In this document: positions 52,180 through 63,380 of the stretch, piece by piece | How the letters are laid out: each line of letters opens with the position of its first letter | Position numbering within the stretch: the first letter of the stretch is position 1 | From: Acanthacorydalis orientalis | Taxonomy: Eukaryota; Arthropoda; Insecta; Megaloptera; Corydalidae | Assembly (NCBI GenBank): GCA_034766995.1 | Contig: CM068313.1 | Coordinates: 27,505,825-27,569,824 of the forward strand | Direction of reading: 5' to 3' | DNA length: 64,000 nt | The notes under the pieces: generated by a model | Seen by the model: only the letters and a program-made list of their open reading frames with translations | Told to the model about the DNA's origin: nothing | Database searches by the model: none | Program-made: the position numbers and the translations under genes

Positions 52180-52500
52180 TATTATTATAATCAAACACCA
52201 CAAAAAAATTGAAATTACAATCATGTATTATTAAATTGCCATACATCTGCCTAATAATCCCACAAGAAATTCACGTCACCAATCAAAATTCAACAAATAG
52301 AAATCAACATTACAAACTATTCCAAGTTCAAAACTATTATGCAAAATCCCCTACTACACGATACGTATGTTAACCTTGCACAGAAAGAGATGAATTCCCC
52401 CACTGCTGAATGTTCGCTTGGCCATAATCATCTATTCAAATAAGTCGGTTCCTCCTCGACAAAACGTCGCCACCAAATCAAGAGCAAGCCCCATGGGTCG
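52180..52500 (+). promoter_or_regulatory. Upstream promoter region, mixed-sequence GC-elevated block
   Basis: From about 52180 the TA repeats stop and base composition shifts, reaching its clearest GC enrichment at 52440-52640. It holds several CpGs and C-rich runs (around 52505-52515). It is the natural proximal promoter of the Inr/DPE start site. The open frame at 52418-52651 covers the promoter and ends in it. It has no recognisable protein features and is taken as non-coding. Confidence 0.4.
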
Positions 52501-52578
52501 AGAGCCCCCACCTCTCATGTCCTCTACTCACCACTGTCACACACCCATTTTGACCGCTCAAGCTCTCTGTGTCTCTCA
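52498..52578 (+). promoter_or_regulatory. GAGAG (GAGA-factor-type) motifs upstream of the start site
   Basis: GAGAG occurs at 52500-52504 and its complement in CTCTCT at 52563-52568 and TCTCTC at 52572-52577, all within 90 bp upstream of the predicted start. In insects GAGAG is bound by GAGA factor (Trl) and pipsqueak-type proteins and is common in DPE promoters of developmental genes. The motif is short, so its position next to Inr and DPE is the main support. Confidence 0.4.
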
Positions 52579-52586
52579 ATTCAAAA

Positions 52587-52620
52587 TCAGTTGTGAGTCG
52601 ACCGCTGTAAAGTTTGGTCG
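52587..52620 (+). promoter_or_regulatory. Core promoter: TCAGT initiator plus DPE at exact spacing
   Basis: TCAGTT at 52587-52592 matches the arthropod initiator, with A+1 at 52589. Counting from that A, positions +28 to +32 (52616-52620) read GGTCG, a full match to the downstream promoter element RGWYV. No TATA box lies at -31 to -24 although TA repeats are everywhere else. The surrounding 250 bp is the clearest GC-rich stretch before the coding exon, and the promoter points towards the ATG at 53202. Inr and DPE must keep this spacing to work together through TFIID, so a chance match is less likely than either motif alone. Confidence 0.6.
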
Positions 52621-53201
52621 TTTGTGCTATTCTCGCCCTTGCGTCGCGTGACCGTGCTTTTGCTTACTTTTGTGCTTTTTTTTATTTGTATCGTTTTTAA
52701 TTATTGGTGGTCCGCTTACAAAGTTTCTGCATTTGCATGACTATACAGTGACTGTGATAACAAAATGTTATGAACTTTATTGCCGTTTCTGTTTGATGTT
52801 ATAATAAGATTAAAAGACTGTAACATTAAACTGAGTGGAATTACTTGTTTGTAATAAAACTTGTATATTCATTTGGTTTTTGTTGACATTGTTGAACGTT
52901 AAATTAATCAATACAGAAAATATACACCACTGTTTTAAATACAAATAAGTCTATTACATTGTATCACGAAATAATGTTTCTTAAAATAAACTTATTACCA
53001 CAATGAATACGTCGTACTTTTAATTTTATTTCATTAAAACACTTGAATAAAATTAAATTAATCCTATAATCATACCGTATTTGAATTTAAATATGTTATA
53101 CTATATATACAACAGTATCGTGTAAAAAAATATAAGAAATATTTTTGTTAATCTATCCGACGATAGAAGATTAAAGATATTGGCGAGTGAAGATACCAAT
53201 C
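52589..53201 (+). other. Predicted 5' leader of the secreted-protein gene
   Basis: This is the stretch between the predicted start site and the coding ATG. It contains several short upstream ATGs, for example at about 52737 and 52768, so an unspliced leader would carry upstream open frames. A possible splice acceptor (CGATAG|AAG, AG at 53165-53166) lies just before the coding ATG, so the leader may instead be spliced. I see no strong donor. Continuity between promoter and exon is inferred. Confidence 0.35.
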
Positions 53202-53339
53202 ATGTACCATTTACACCAATTATATGTGATTACTGCCGTCACATTATGTGCAGTATTTGCAGTGTATGTTGAAAATGACGAAGAAAAAGTTGGATCCCCC
53301 TTACGAGTTGCGCAATGTCGTGCTTCTTGTTTAGAAAAG
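53202..53339 (+). CDS. First coding exon of a secreted Cys-rich protein, putative anosmin-1 (Kal1)-like
   Basis: The 46-codon reading frame opens at an ATG with A at -3 and an in-frame TAA upstream (53172-53174), so this is the natural start. Residues 1-20 look like a signal peptide: a hydrophobic core around LYVITAVTLCAVFA, with likely cleavage near AVFA/VY. An acidic stretch (ENDEE) follows, then V-A-Q-C-R-A-S-C-L-E-K. The frame ends AAG followed by GTAACA, giving a phase-0 exon end. The C-x3-C-L spacing just after a short post-signal segment resembles the start of the Cys-rich N-terminal region of anosmin-1, an extracellular-matrix and heparan-sulphate-binding protein with WAP and fibronectin III domains. 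Those domains would be in exons beyond this window. No other exon is recognisable here, so the family call rests on about 12 residues. That it is a secreted-protein exon is more secure. A low-complexity open frame on the opposite strand is a shadow. Confidence 0.68.
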
Positions 53340-53345
53340 GTAACA
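53340..53345 (+). other. Splice donor of the first coding exon
   Basis: AAG|GTAACA matches the eukaryotic donor consensus MAG|GTRAGT at the core positions. In the exon frame, reading through would add Val-Thr-Phe-Leu and reach a stop within a few codons, so splicing is expected here. The intron starts in phase 0. Confidence 0.65.
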
Positions 53346-53466
53346 TTTTTATGATTTTTTATCATAACATTTACTATTTTTCAAATATATTGATATATAT
53401 TACCATCCAATAATATATTTTGTAAATTTTTGTAAATGAAAATAATATTTTTATGAATAAAAATTA

Positions 53467-53470
<4 letters not shown>

Positions 53471-53520
<50 letters not shown>

Positions 53521-53528
53521 GTATATAT
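53471..53528. repeat. (TA)n with (TATG)n tail, early in the intron
   Basis: About 38 bp TA then TATGTATGTATGTATATATG, 130 bp after the donor site. Confidence 0.95.
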
Positions 53529-54432
53529 GACAGGATAAATAGGAAAGAAACAAGAAATATATAAAAAAATTGAGTGGAGCTTTCATTTGATATTGAAATT
53601 CATTTTATTCGTCTTAAACATTCTGAAAAGAATCCACTACATTTTTTTAAAAAAACCTATTCGAATTTATATATTTATTACTTGTTTTAGAAATTATTCA
53701 TTACAGTCATCTATATTTAAAAAATATATATGTATTGATATTAATATCACAAAATTCAACAGGTTGTTTATTGAGATAGTTCGATTTGGCCATAAAATAC
53801 TGTCATTAAATAATAAAGCTCTCAAAGAAAAATCAATAATGTAACAATGACATTCTATATTTATTTGAAATAAGAACAAAAGCGTATCCTCCCCTAATCT
53901 TCTCAAAATATTTAATATTATTCCTTTTATTTTTATTAATACATAAAGTAATTCTAAAAAAAAACGTTTACTTGTAAACCACTTAATATTTGCTCTATAT
54001 TTTTACTTTTATGAACAAAATCAAATCGTAACATTTAATACTAATAATATTTTTGTTTATAAATATTGTAATATGTCTATGCGCGCGCAATCTAAAATTC
54101 TACTTTATTGGAGGTGTATGATATATATGGCGAAGGAATATATATATATATATACAACGATATGTAACCCTTATTTGTTTATTAGTAATCTATATACTAT
54201 AATATATCATTTATGAAAAATAACTAATATTTAGTGTTTGGATGTTATAATAAACAATTTATTAGCAATGATTTTTAATCAATAGTATTCATCGATTAAA
54301 ATTTTAATCGAAAATATGTTAAACTAAGTACTACAGAAATTAACATGCATAATGAACTTATTTTAAGGTAAAACCTTAAAGGCAATCTCAATTCTAATAA
54401 TATAATTACTATTTACTTAAGGAAAAATAATA

Positions 54433-54503
54433 CGTATATGTATATATGTATGTGTGTATGTATATATATATATATATATAGATATATATATAGAGATATA
54501 CGA

Positions 54504-54569
<66 letters not shown>
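54433..54569. repeat. Compound (TATG)/(TA)/(GATA) microsatellite
   Basis: About 137 bp with GATA and GAGATA breaks and a 60-bp perfect TA end. Confidence 0.95.
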
Positions 54570-54572
<3 letters not shown>

Positions 54573-55329
54573 TTAAAATACAACATGAAATAATTATTTA
54601 CACTAACCGGTTAAAAATAAGAATTTTGAAGTTTGATTTCAATGTAAATATACAAATATAATTCAATTTAAATTATAAGAAAACTTGGCTTGAAATAAAA
54701 TTATTTTCAAACTTCCTAAAACTTTCAACGAAAGCTAATGACCTTAGTTGTTGACGCACCCTTAAACCTCAAATAAGCAACTAAAACCCTCAATTCATAG
54801 AATTTTCTTTCTTTCACATTTAATAGACAATTAATCACTTTATAATTACATTGTATAGGTAAAAATGAGTTATTGTTATTTAATAATTGGAATTTTTCTT
54901 AATTTTGTATTAAGTTATAATAAAAATTAAAAGTTATGATTATTCGTAATGAGAAAACACTGTCTATAAACTGTTGTCTTCATTGTTTTAGTATGATTAT
55001 ATGATATATTTAATATTAAGTAAATAATGTGATGATTAAGTAATAATGTATTCTTACAAATGAGTAAATTTTTTACAGGTATTGAAAATTGAATTTTTAA
55101 AACGTGTAATCCACACGCACGTGTGTATACGAATGTATCTCTGTGAAAAGCAGATATATAAATACATTTTGTGATTCATTCATTGAAAAATAATTTATTT
55201 TTCATAGTTATATTAGGTAGTTCATCAATACATTTTTTTGTATACTGGTAAAAAACTGTATTTTAAATAATAATGAGGCACCATTTTTATTAGCTTGATT
55301 TCAATACTCCATAAAGCAAATAGAATAAA

Positions 55330-55830
55330 AAGAAACGAACGGAAGTATTAAATTGCATACGGACAAGAAGGCGGAGCTAATTGGAAACCATATGCGTTAT
55401 AATACCTTGTTCAGAAAGTGGTCATCCGTTACATACGATAACCAATCTTCGTCAATGATAACATACGATGGAAAAGAGTACGCATGCACATAAAAATATT
55501 TTTAATACTTACATGGATTGCATAATGAGATATTGAAGTGTCGGTCCCTAAAAGATCTCAAAGAGATGACAAGTAAAATAAATAAAGCAACTGGATATTG
55601 TTTACAAGCTTAAAGAAGCCGTCTACTTAAGATAAATATTAGGAAGACAGAAGAGTGTAATCAAAAGTTTTGTTTGGAAACAAGCAGCAGCAAGTAGCTG
55701 AAACATGCTTTCGGCTCCGAAATTCTTAAGAAAATTTCATAAATAAATATTATATCTTTGTAGGAGCTACCATTTACATCAGCAGCGATTTTCGACAGTG
55801 CTATAATTCCTCTTTTGTTCTTTCTCTAGT
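55330..55830. promoter_or_regulatory. Intronic mixed-complexity island
   Basis: Repeat-free and GC-elevated at 55360-55490. ACATACGAT occurs twice (about 55431 and 55462) about 30 bp apart. A second clean stretch runs 55680-55820. All frames short. Possible intronic enhancer of the secreted-protein gene, by position. Confidence 0.25.
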
Positions 55831-56367
55831 GGAAAATAACGACAGTTAAATTTCGTAAAACAGATTATAAGTAAGCAAAATTAATGTGATAGTATTTATA
55901 CATTTCAAATACTTATTTTGCATTTCTTATTTTTTAAATTATTGTACGCTTGAATATTAAAAAAGACCATCCGTTGTATTGTTGTATTAAATTGATTGTT
56001 AAATAAAAGATAATAATTTAAATACTTTACTTTTTTGTCAACATATTGAAATCAAAAAAATGCAGAAAGTCATATAAATAATAAAAGTATTTATATATTC
56101 AAACATCTGACTGTAAGAGTGTGAAAATTTTATTTTTGAAATATGCTTATTCTTGAATAAAATACAATATGTATAATTTACAAAGTACATTGGACATATA
56201 AATTCATAAATGTTAGTTTTTGTTAATTAAAAGGCTATTCATAGTCATATATCGACAAATATTTAATTTATTTGTATGATTATAAGTATAAGTTAATTTT
56301 GTGAATTTGTATGTAGTTATTTAGCTGTACAACTTATCAAAATGAAGTTTGTAGCAGTATACATGTA

Positions 56368-56369
<2 letters not shown>

Positions 56370-56433
<64 letters not shown>
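56370..56433. repeat. (TA)n microsatellite
   Basis: Perfect, about 63 bp. Confidence 0.95.
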
Positions 56434-56434
<1 letters not shown>

Positions 56435-56582
56435 GAATGAAATTGGAATGCTTTCAAAATAAAAATGTACTTATTACCATGTACTTTCGTCTGTATTAAA
56501 ATGCATTCAAAGATATTCAAGTTGCTTTGAGATGCATACAAGTATTTTTATAACTGCTATTCTTATTTATTATCGGAACATT

Positions 56583-56633
56583 AGAAGTAAGTATCTTACT
56601 GTATATTGAATATACTGTAAGATATTTACTTCT
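56583..56633. repeat. Compact near-perfect hairpin
   Basis: The arms 56583-56606 and 56610-56633 are 24 nt each and pair at 22 positions around a 3-nt spacer (agaagtaagtatcttactgt... against its complement). At 51 nt it is short for a typical animal pre-miRNA. It may simply be a palindrome. Confidence 0.55.
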
Positions 56634-57553
56634 TGTCCTATAAGTATATTGCAATGTTTCTACAAAATTACTTTTGTTTTTTTTTTTTAAAAAAAAATCA
56701 TTATTTTAATTCTTTTTTAAAAAAAATATTAGAGGAAAATATCTATGTGAAAAATTCGGATTATGTATATCCAAACACACAGATACTTGCTATTAAATTT
56801 ACTATTACTACACTAATATATATATATATATATATACTCGTATGATGAATTTAGATATTTTCGTAGTAGTTTTTACATATCTATTGAATTTTATAATGTT
56901 CAAAACTATTATAAATAAGGTTATCTGGCAATTTCTTTAGAATACTTGTTCATTACTACAACTTTTTTTAAAAAAATAAAAATGGTCAAGTATTTACATA
57001 TAATTACATTTTAACAAACATGATAAGAAGAAAAACTCATGTAATTTATTAGTGTATATTTTTTTAAATCATTTTGTGAAAATTTTGTTATGTTTTTTTC
57101 AGACAATTTTAATTATTTGAAGATAAATAATAATTATAAATAATAAAAAATATCGTGGGATATTTTTACTGACTTGATTTATCTACCTGCAAATGTTAAT
57201 ATATTATTTAAGTTTCATTTAATTTAATGTTTATATCAATATAAATAAAAATGCAGATTTTCATTTATTTTAAAAAAAAAGTTTTTTTGTAAATATAACT
57301 TTGACATTAATATTATTGTAATATAGATATTGTAAATGTTTTTATAAAATTATTTCATTATTTTTGTAAAGACTATATTACTAGTTCAATGTTTTCAATA
57401 GTCCTTCAGAAGTATCTATTAATTCATATATCCATAAAGACATTCGTTTCGGAAAAAATAGTAGTTTATATGTACAAGTATTGCAACTAAAGATTATAGA
57501 AATTGGATTTCGTTATAGAAATTGGAAGCTGTACAATTACCTTCTTTGTATAA

Positions 57554-57556
<3 letters not shown>

Positions 57557-57588
<32 letters not shown>
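57557..57588. repeat. (TA)n microsatellite
   Basis: About 32 bp. Confidence 0.95.
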
Positions 57589-57590
<2 letters not shown>

Positions 57591-58010
57591 AGCATATTTA
57601 AAATTAAAAATCATAGAAAAAATAATAAATGATGTATTTGCCACTCGAAGTCATTCAAATAATAGATATTTATTATTAAAAAAAGCCAAAAGGCATTATA
57701 AACACAATTCAATATAAAAAATACTTGCTTTTATATATGGTTTGATTTTAATAAAATTCATTTGCACCTAATGAATTTAATTGGAACTGAATTGATTCGT
57801 TCGTTAAAATAGAACATTGTTATAATAAATACGTACAGTTCGAAGAATAACAGACTAATAACAATAAATGAATGTCTGCTAAGTAGTTGAGTGATTCAGC
57901 ATCATTAAAAAGTATTATAAATATTAGAGTTCAAAAATATCAGTAATCATACGTCCTCTCTATTTTACAGACAGCGCCAAAAACATTGTACAATTAGGCA
58001 AAAATAAAGA

Positions 58011-58012
<2 letters not shown>

Positions 58013-58060
<48 letters not shown>
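58013..58060. repeat. (TA)n microsatellite
   Basis: About 48 bp; GTATGTATGTAT follows 10 bp downstream. Confidence 0.95.
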
Positions 58061-58063
<3 letters not shown>

Positions 58064-58199
58064 TAGACGTATGTATGTATATTGTATATTACAGACAACG
58101 AAACTATATTGTAAACTAGTTTAATATACCTAAATGTTTTAAATCAAACAACTTTATGAGTCAAAGCATCTATTTATATGTAATGCTTTCATATCAAAC

Positions 58200-58440
58200 A
58201 CAAGTTCTCATTATTTTTGAAGCAGTAACCGACAGCCCGCATGGTGATTGAAATGAAGAACAAAAAATACTAATGTCAGAAAATCGATTACTGGAAGCCG
58301 TTGGGTAACGTACATCATATTACTACCACCAGGTAGTTTGTGCCTACGCCTAAGGCCTACACAATAAAACCAGCATGTTGATATTTACTCTAACGTCCAG
58401 CTATGCTTCCAACTGATTGGAATTTATGTGGACTATGATG
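58200..58440. promoter_or_regulatory. Intronic GC-elevated island
   Basis: cagtaaccgacagcccgcat (about 58225), aagccgttgggtaacg (about 58295) and gtgcctacgcctaaggccta (about 58339) stand out from AT-rich flanks. No frame or splice pattern. Confidence 0.25.
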
Positions 58441-58757
58441 CATTTTTTGTTGTTCAGTTTTTATTGCGTGGCTATTTTCATTTGTTTTGACACATTTTAT
58501 ACGGGATAACAAAAAAATATATATTTCAATACGAAAAACTATATTGAATTAACTTCCAATGAATACAACATAAGTACAAATCGATTCTTTTTTATTACTT
58601 TTTTCTTATAGTCCACACGTAACATCTAAAGTTATTTAACTTCGAAGACAATAGTCCTTTAAATAAAATACAAATAAAACTTGTCCACAAGTTTGCATTC
58701 AACAGTAAATTTATGTCTTTAGTGTGCGAGTGTGTATACATGTATACATATAATATG

Positions 58758-58758
<1 letters not shown>

Positions 58759-58825
<67 letters not shown>
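58759..58825. repeat. (TA)n microsatellite
   Basis: Perfect, about 66 bp. Confidence 0.95.
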
Positions 58826-58826
<1 letters not shown>

Positions 58827-59070
58827 CACTTATGTATATTTTGTATACCGAGTAGCAAACTGAACTCTAATGTATTAAAATATTTAATAGTTTCATTGGC
58901 AAAAAATAGCCAATATACATTTTATGTAAACAGTATACATGTTAAGCCATACAACAAAAACATTTTTATAAACGTTTTAGTTTGGAGATATATAGAGTAT
59001 TTTCAAATATTGTTAATTTTTAGTCATAATAATGTACAATTTTTAAAAATTTATTTATCTATTCATACAA

Positions 59071-59073
<3 letters not shown>

Positions 59074-59101
<28 letters not shown>

Positions 59102-59102
59102 C
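59074..59102. repeat. (TA)n microsatellite
   Basis: About 29 bp. Confidence 0.95.
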
Positions 59103-59389
59103 TGAATTAGTCTAACGTTTCCTTAGTAAAATATTTGTTTATGTGCTAATAACATTAAACTGTATATATTTTTTTAAAAAAAATACTTATTTTGGTATTA
59201 TTTGATTCACAATATTGAAGTTGAAATATTAAATTTGATTATTAAACAACATGCAAATTAAAAATTAAAACAAATTACTCCTTCAAGAATACAACAAATT
59301 TATATGTAATTAATAGTTAATGTTATTAAAACTAATTTCAACCTATTAAAAGGAATATTACAATAAATTAGTCTCGGACGATAAATGCT

Positions 59390-59540
59390 ACTTTATAATT
59401 ATTGGTGTAGTCATTTTTTTGCAAATTCTTTCCGGTTAGCGATCTTTGTACATGCTTCTCCGTTAGTTACTCGATTGAAATTTAACTAAATTTTAAATTT
59501 TAGAATATACGGTATCTAGTTCACACTGATGTAGATGTGT
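59390..59540. other. Short mixed segment before a TA tract
   Basis: ctttccggttagcgatctttg (split near 59428) and ctccgttagttactcg give a slightly GC-elevated patch. Nothing else seen. Confidence 0.15.
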
Positions 59541-59543
59541 TTG

Positions 59544-59545
<2 letters not shown>

Positions 59546-59601
<56 letters not shown>
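59546..59601. repeat. (TA)n microsatellite
   Basis: About 52 bp then ACACAC. Confidence 0.95.
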
Positions 59602-59602
<1 letters not shown>

Positions 59603-59792
59603 CGAAGTGTAGTATACTTCAGCATCAAATTCTTTTTCTCTTGTAAAATTCTTGCAAGTCGTAAAAATGTGACTGTAAATCACCTTTAAAATTTATAACA
59701 TGCTATTGACAGATAACTGTATTCAGTGAGGAATAGCATGTTGTAAAATATTTAGAAGTCCTTTTCAGCAATGTTATCTCAGGGTGTATTGA

Positions 59793-60239
59793 CATTCAAT
59801 TCAATGTTTTGAACGAGTGGGTGACATAATTACTGCTATTAACTTTCAGGAGCGTGTAATCCTATTTAATGTTAGAATAATAAATCTTATCCGGATGATA
59901 AAAAATAGAAAAAAAGTCGCAAAATATTACTTGACTTTGAACACGACTTCGATTCTACACGTTTGCAGAATGATCAAGAAGTTGTTGCTACCAGTATATA
60001 CTAATGACGGTGTCATATATTTAGAAATGCAAACGTATTTATGCCCCCGTTCGGACGTCTATGACCGTATTCTCGTTTTGATTTACAACGTTGCACTCAG
60101 ACACAAGGTTTTATTGCGGTTTCATGCTCCAGAGAGTATCATCGAGTACACGGTTTTTAAAAGCGTGTTCTGTTCGCCACAAGGAGATTCTTCCATTTCT
60201 TGTCTTTATATCAGGATTGGCCAAGCGAAAATTATTTGA
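59793..60239 (+). other. Longest non-repeat open frame, unrecognised; possible exon or chance frame
   Basis: The frame stays open for 149 codons from just after a TGA at 59790 to TGA at 60239-60241. The first in-frame ATG is near 59895; the apparent start at 59817 is GTG. A decent acceptor-like sequence (tgctattaactttcag) ends near 59849. The translation is hydrophobic and basic in its first half, with scattered cysteines in the second, and matches no domain I know. It does not show the Cys spacing expected for the next anosmin exon. The local GC is higher than average, which lengthens chance frames. Confidence 0.18.
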
Positions 60240-60802
60240 GATATTAATATGAAACAGTTTTTGTTTTAATGCATGTTTTCCTACAGTTGAATGAACCTCT
60301 TCAAACTATTAAGATATAAAAAAAAAACTGTTTTAATACTTTCAACGTTTTTTCATGCCATTCATCAATCTAGAACATTAATTGAAAAAAAATCGATGAT
60401 AGATTTGAATTGTTTGCGTTAATTGATTTTATATAACCTTTCGACAAACAACGTTATATACATGAGTATATTATATTGTATATATATATATGAACGTATG
60501 TGTATTAGTGTTTATATATTCATTTATTTTAAATTAAATTAATTAAAATTTGTTATATACGTATGTGTATATATATAAAACTATGACAGGCTGATAACCA
60601 ATAGTTCATGGAAATGCCAATCATTATGTACTAAATATCGACTCAAACATAAAGAACTTTAATTATAAATATAAAATACAAAGAAGTTTATTCAAATTAT
60701 AGTGTGAATGGATATTTTTATATTACGATACAATATGCACATGCAATGAAAGATTTCATGTGTTTATTTTTATTCAATAACGTAAATTTACAAAACATTT
60801 CA

Positions 60803-60880
60803 ATATATATATATATATATATGTGTATGTATGTATGTATTTATGTTGTATATATATATATACATGTGTGTGTATGTATC
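60803..60880. repeat. (TA)/(TATG)/(TG) compound microsatellite
   Basis: Imperfect mixture over about 78 bp. Confidence 0.9.
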
Positions 60881-61022
60881 TATGTTATAATATAAAAAAA
60901 AAATAAAAAAATACGCAAAAAATAGATGTAAAATTGAATAAAAGAATTACTTATATTTATGTTTTATTAAAAGTTAACGTTTTGAAAAGAAAAAAATTAA
61001 ATAAATTGAGTAAGGGACGCAC

Positions 61023-61025
<3 letters not shown>

Positions 61026-61063
<38 letters not shown>
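61026..61063. repeat. (TA)n microsatellite
   Basis: About 38 bp. Confidence 0.95.
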
Positions 61064-61068
<5 letters not shown>

Positions 61069-61919
61069 TGCTCATGATATTCCAATTGATGATGAAGTAT
61101 TGTATAATAAAAGGTAACAGTGTAATAGCTTTAAGTATAAAATGTATTTATCATTTTTTCTAAACATGTATACTAATTTCTCAATGTATAATTATTTCTC
61201 AAATTTAATTCTTACTATTTTTGATTTATCAGATTTACTTCTTATTTACTTCTATATTGAAAATAACCTACTATTTTTTTTAGTCTAACTGATTGGGAGA
61301 TCTTTACAATTGTAATTGTAAAGAAACTGGTCAATTATCAAATAAGAAAAAAGTGATTGTTGGAAAAGTATTCTATTATCTTAAAAAAGATCAAGAAGGG
61401 TCCAAAACTCAAAAAATCAAATATACAAAAAATAAACTTTAATTAATATCAACCCTAAAAGGAAATTTATTTTTGTTTAGAGATCAAAAACTGACTATTC
61501 TACACATTTGAGCACAAATTCAATTATTTACTTTTTTACCTAGAAGATATTTTAACAAAAATTGAAAAAGATTTTCCCTGCTACCTATATTCAAAAATTG
61601 ATAATAAAAGAGACAATACATTGACAAGAAATATTGCATAAATAAGACATAAATGAAACAGTAAAATAGAACATAAATATCAATTTACTTAATTTTGTTA
61701 TCTATATATTTACACTACTACCATTATAGGTAATTCCGAATGATGTGCATTATTTACTTGTTTTATTTTATTATTTCACCTCTTGGTATAAAAAAATGTG
61801 AAGTCTAATTCAACAATGATTAACTTCTCTTTAGGAATTGAATAATTTATCTACAAATGGAGTTAAAATGTACATATATGTAGATTTAGAATATTTTCAA
61901 ATGAACGCAGTTTTACATT

Positions 61920-61923
<4 letters not shown>
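61064..61923. other. AT-rich intronic stretch
   Basis: Apart from the short palindrome at 61302, nothing is identifiable. Confidence 0.45.
61302..61323. repeat. 22-bp near-palindrome
   Basis: CTTTACAATTGTAATTGTAA plus AG reads almost identically on both strands, with only the central bases differing. AT-rich, so partly expected by chance. Confidence 0.35.

Positions 61924-61980
<57 letters not shown>
61924..61980. repeat. (TA)n microsatellite
   Basis: Perfect, about 57 bp. Confidence 0.95.
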
Positions 61981-61982
<2 letters not shown>

Positions 61983-62879
61983 TTGTTTTATAACGCGTAT
62001 ATTTTTTATCATGCTATTTATGTATTAAAATCTCTGAATATTAATTTAATTTACATCAGTGTTTCTACAAAAGTCAGTTGAGTTGTAAAATTTTAGTAAT
62101 TTTTGTATTTCACAAAGTAGGATTAAATAAAACATACGGATAGTTTATCTTAAAAAAATAAAGTAAATATTCTAATAAATATGCTATTGGTTAACTGCAA
62201 ATTATTAAGACATTGAACATTATATTTTTAATGTAATAAATAGCAGTTGTATTCGTAGATTTTTTCGTTAATAAATAAAATTGAGGAATAACGGTGAGTA
62301 AATTCACCGAGTGTGAATTAAAATCTTTATTTCTTAGTGTATAAAACCGTTACATTTTATTTTAATTGTTTACCATAACAATTGTATTCATCTGTTACTT
62401 TTTTCATATCGATTTATGTAAAATATAAAAACAGAAAAAATTATTAAAATTATATATTATTATATCGTTTAACCGAGGTGGAAAAGTGTAATAAAAAAGC
62501 ATAACAATCGCCAATACTACGTATCAAAATACTAATCTAACCGCATAGTAATTATTTGGTCATTATGACGCAGCCTAAAACCATAATTGCCAAAGACTTG
62601 AAAAATAGAAGAAAAAAAACCTTTTGCTGTCAACAGATCTTTATTCATCTGTTGTTTAGTATTGTTTTTAAACATATAAACGTTTTAAATGTTTCCGTTA
62701 TAAAATAAAAAATGTAGTGCAGCGAAAAATACAGTTTTACTTTTCCATCAAAAGTAATTATGAACAGACGTTATAAGAATAAAAGGTATTTTATCACGAT
62801 CATGATAAAACACAGAGAAAATGAGTGTACACATTATGAAAATATATATTTTTACATAAAGAAAAAAAAACTTTCGGCG

Positions 62880-63200
62880 TTAAAGTGTTTATATTATCGT
62901 TTCATTTCAATACGTTTAGCGTTGCAAAACTTTGAAATGCAACATTTCGAATACAAGTAGATTGTACTTATGTCAAAGTAAAATTGAAACAAGACATTGC
63001 CAGTGTCTTGTAAAACCACAAAATCCTTGTCAAAGTAATCACCGAAAGTGTAATCCTTCTTTTAAACTCTTATCTTGAGTCTCTGAAGAGGGAATTTTCG
63101 AACTTCGATAAGACTTTTAAAGATTTCGACGTAGGTTTTTCGATTCCTTCAACAAGTTTGTGTAAAGAGATAAACGAAAAGTTGTTTGATGTGTTATTGA
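62880..63200. other. Intronic mixed-complexity island
   Basis: CAAGACA (62990-62996) and TGTCTTG (63004-63010) form a 7-bp inverted repeat. The segment to 63150 is repeat-free with cttcgataagac and ttcgacgtagg. No coding evidence. Confidence 0.2.
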
Positions 63201-63380
63201 TAAAATTGAGTTATTTATGAAATTCGGTACATTATGTATTCACTGTATTTTTTTATTTCACTTCATATATATATATATATATAACATATGTTTTCATTAA
63301 AATTTTTATTTGTTTATTGAGATAGTGTTAAGTTTAGTACGAAATAATTAAATAGTTATGAATGCATTTTTTTCATTTAG

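Noticed and set aside
52418..52651. 77-codon frame in the promoter block
   Set aside because: It spans the Inr/DPE promoter, has no recognisable protein feature, and its length is expected from the raised GC.
53171..53365. Minus-strand frame over the first coding exon
   Set aside because: It is antisense to the exon with signal peptide and splice donor, which explains the open frame better.
59817..59819. Start of the 140-codon frame
   Set aside because: The codon is GTG, which is not a normal eukaryotic start. The first ATG is near 59895, so I do not call a complete gene here.
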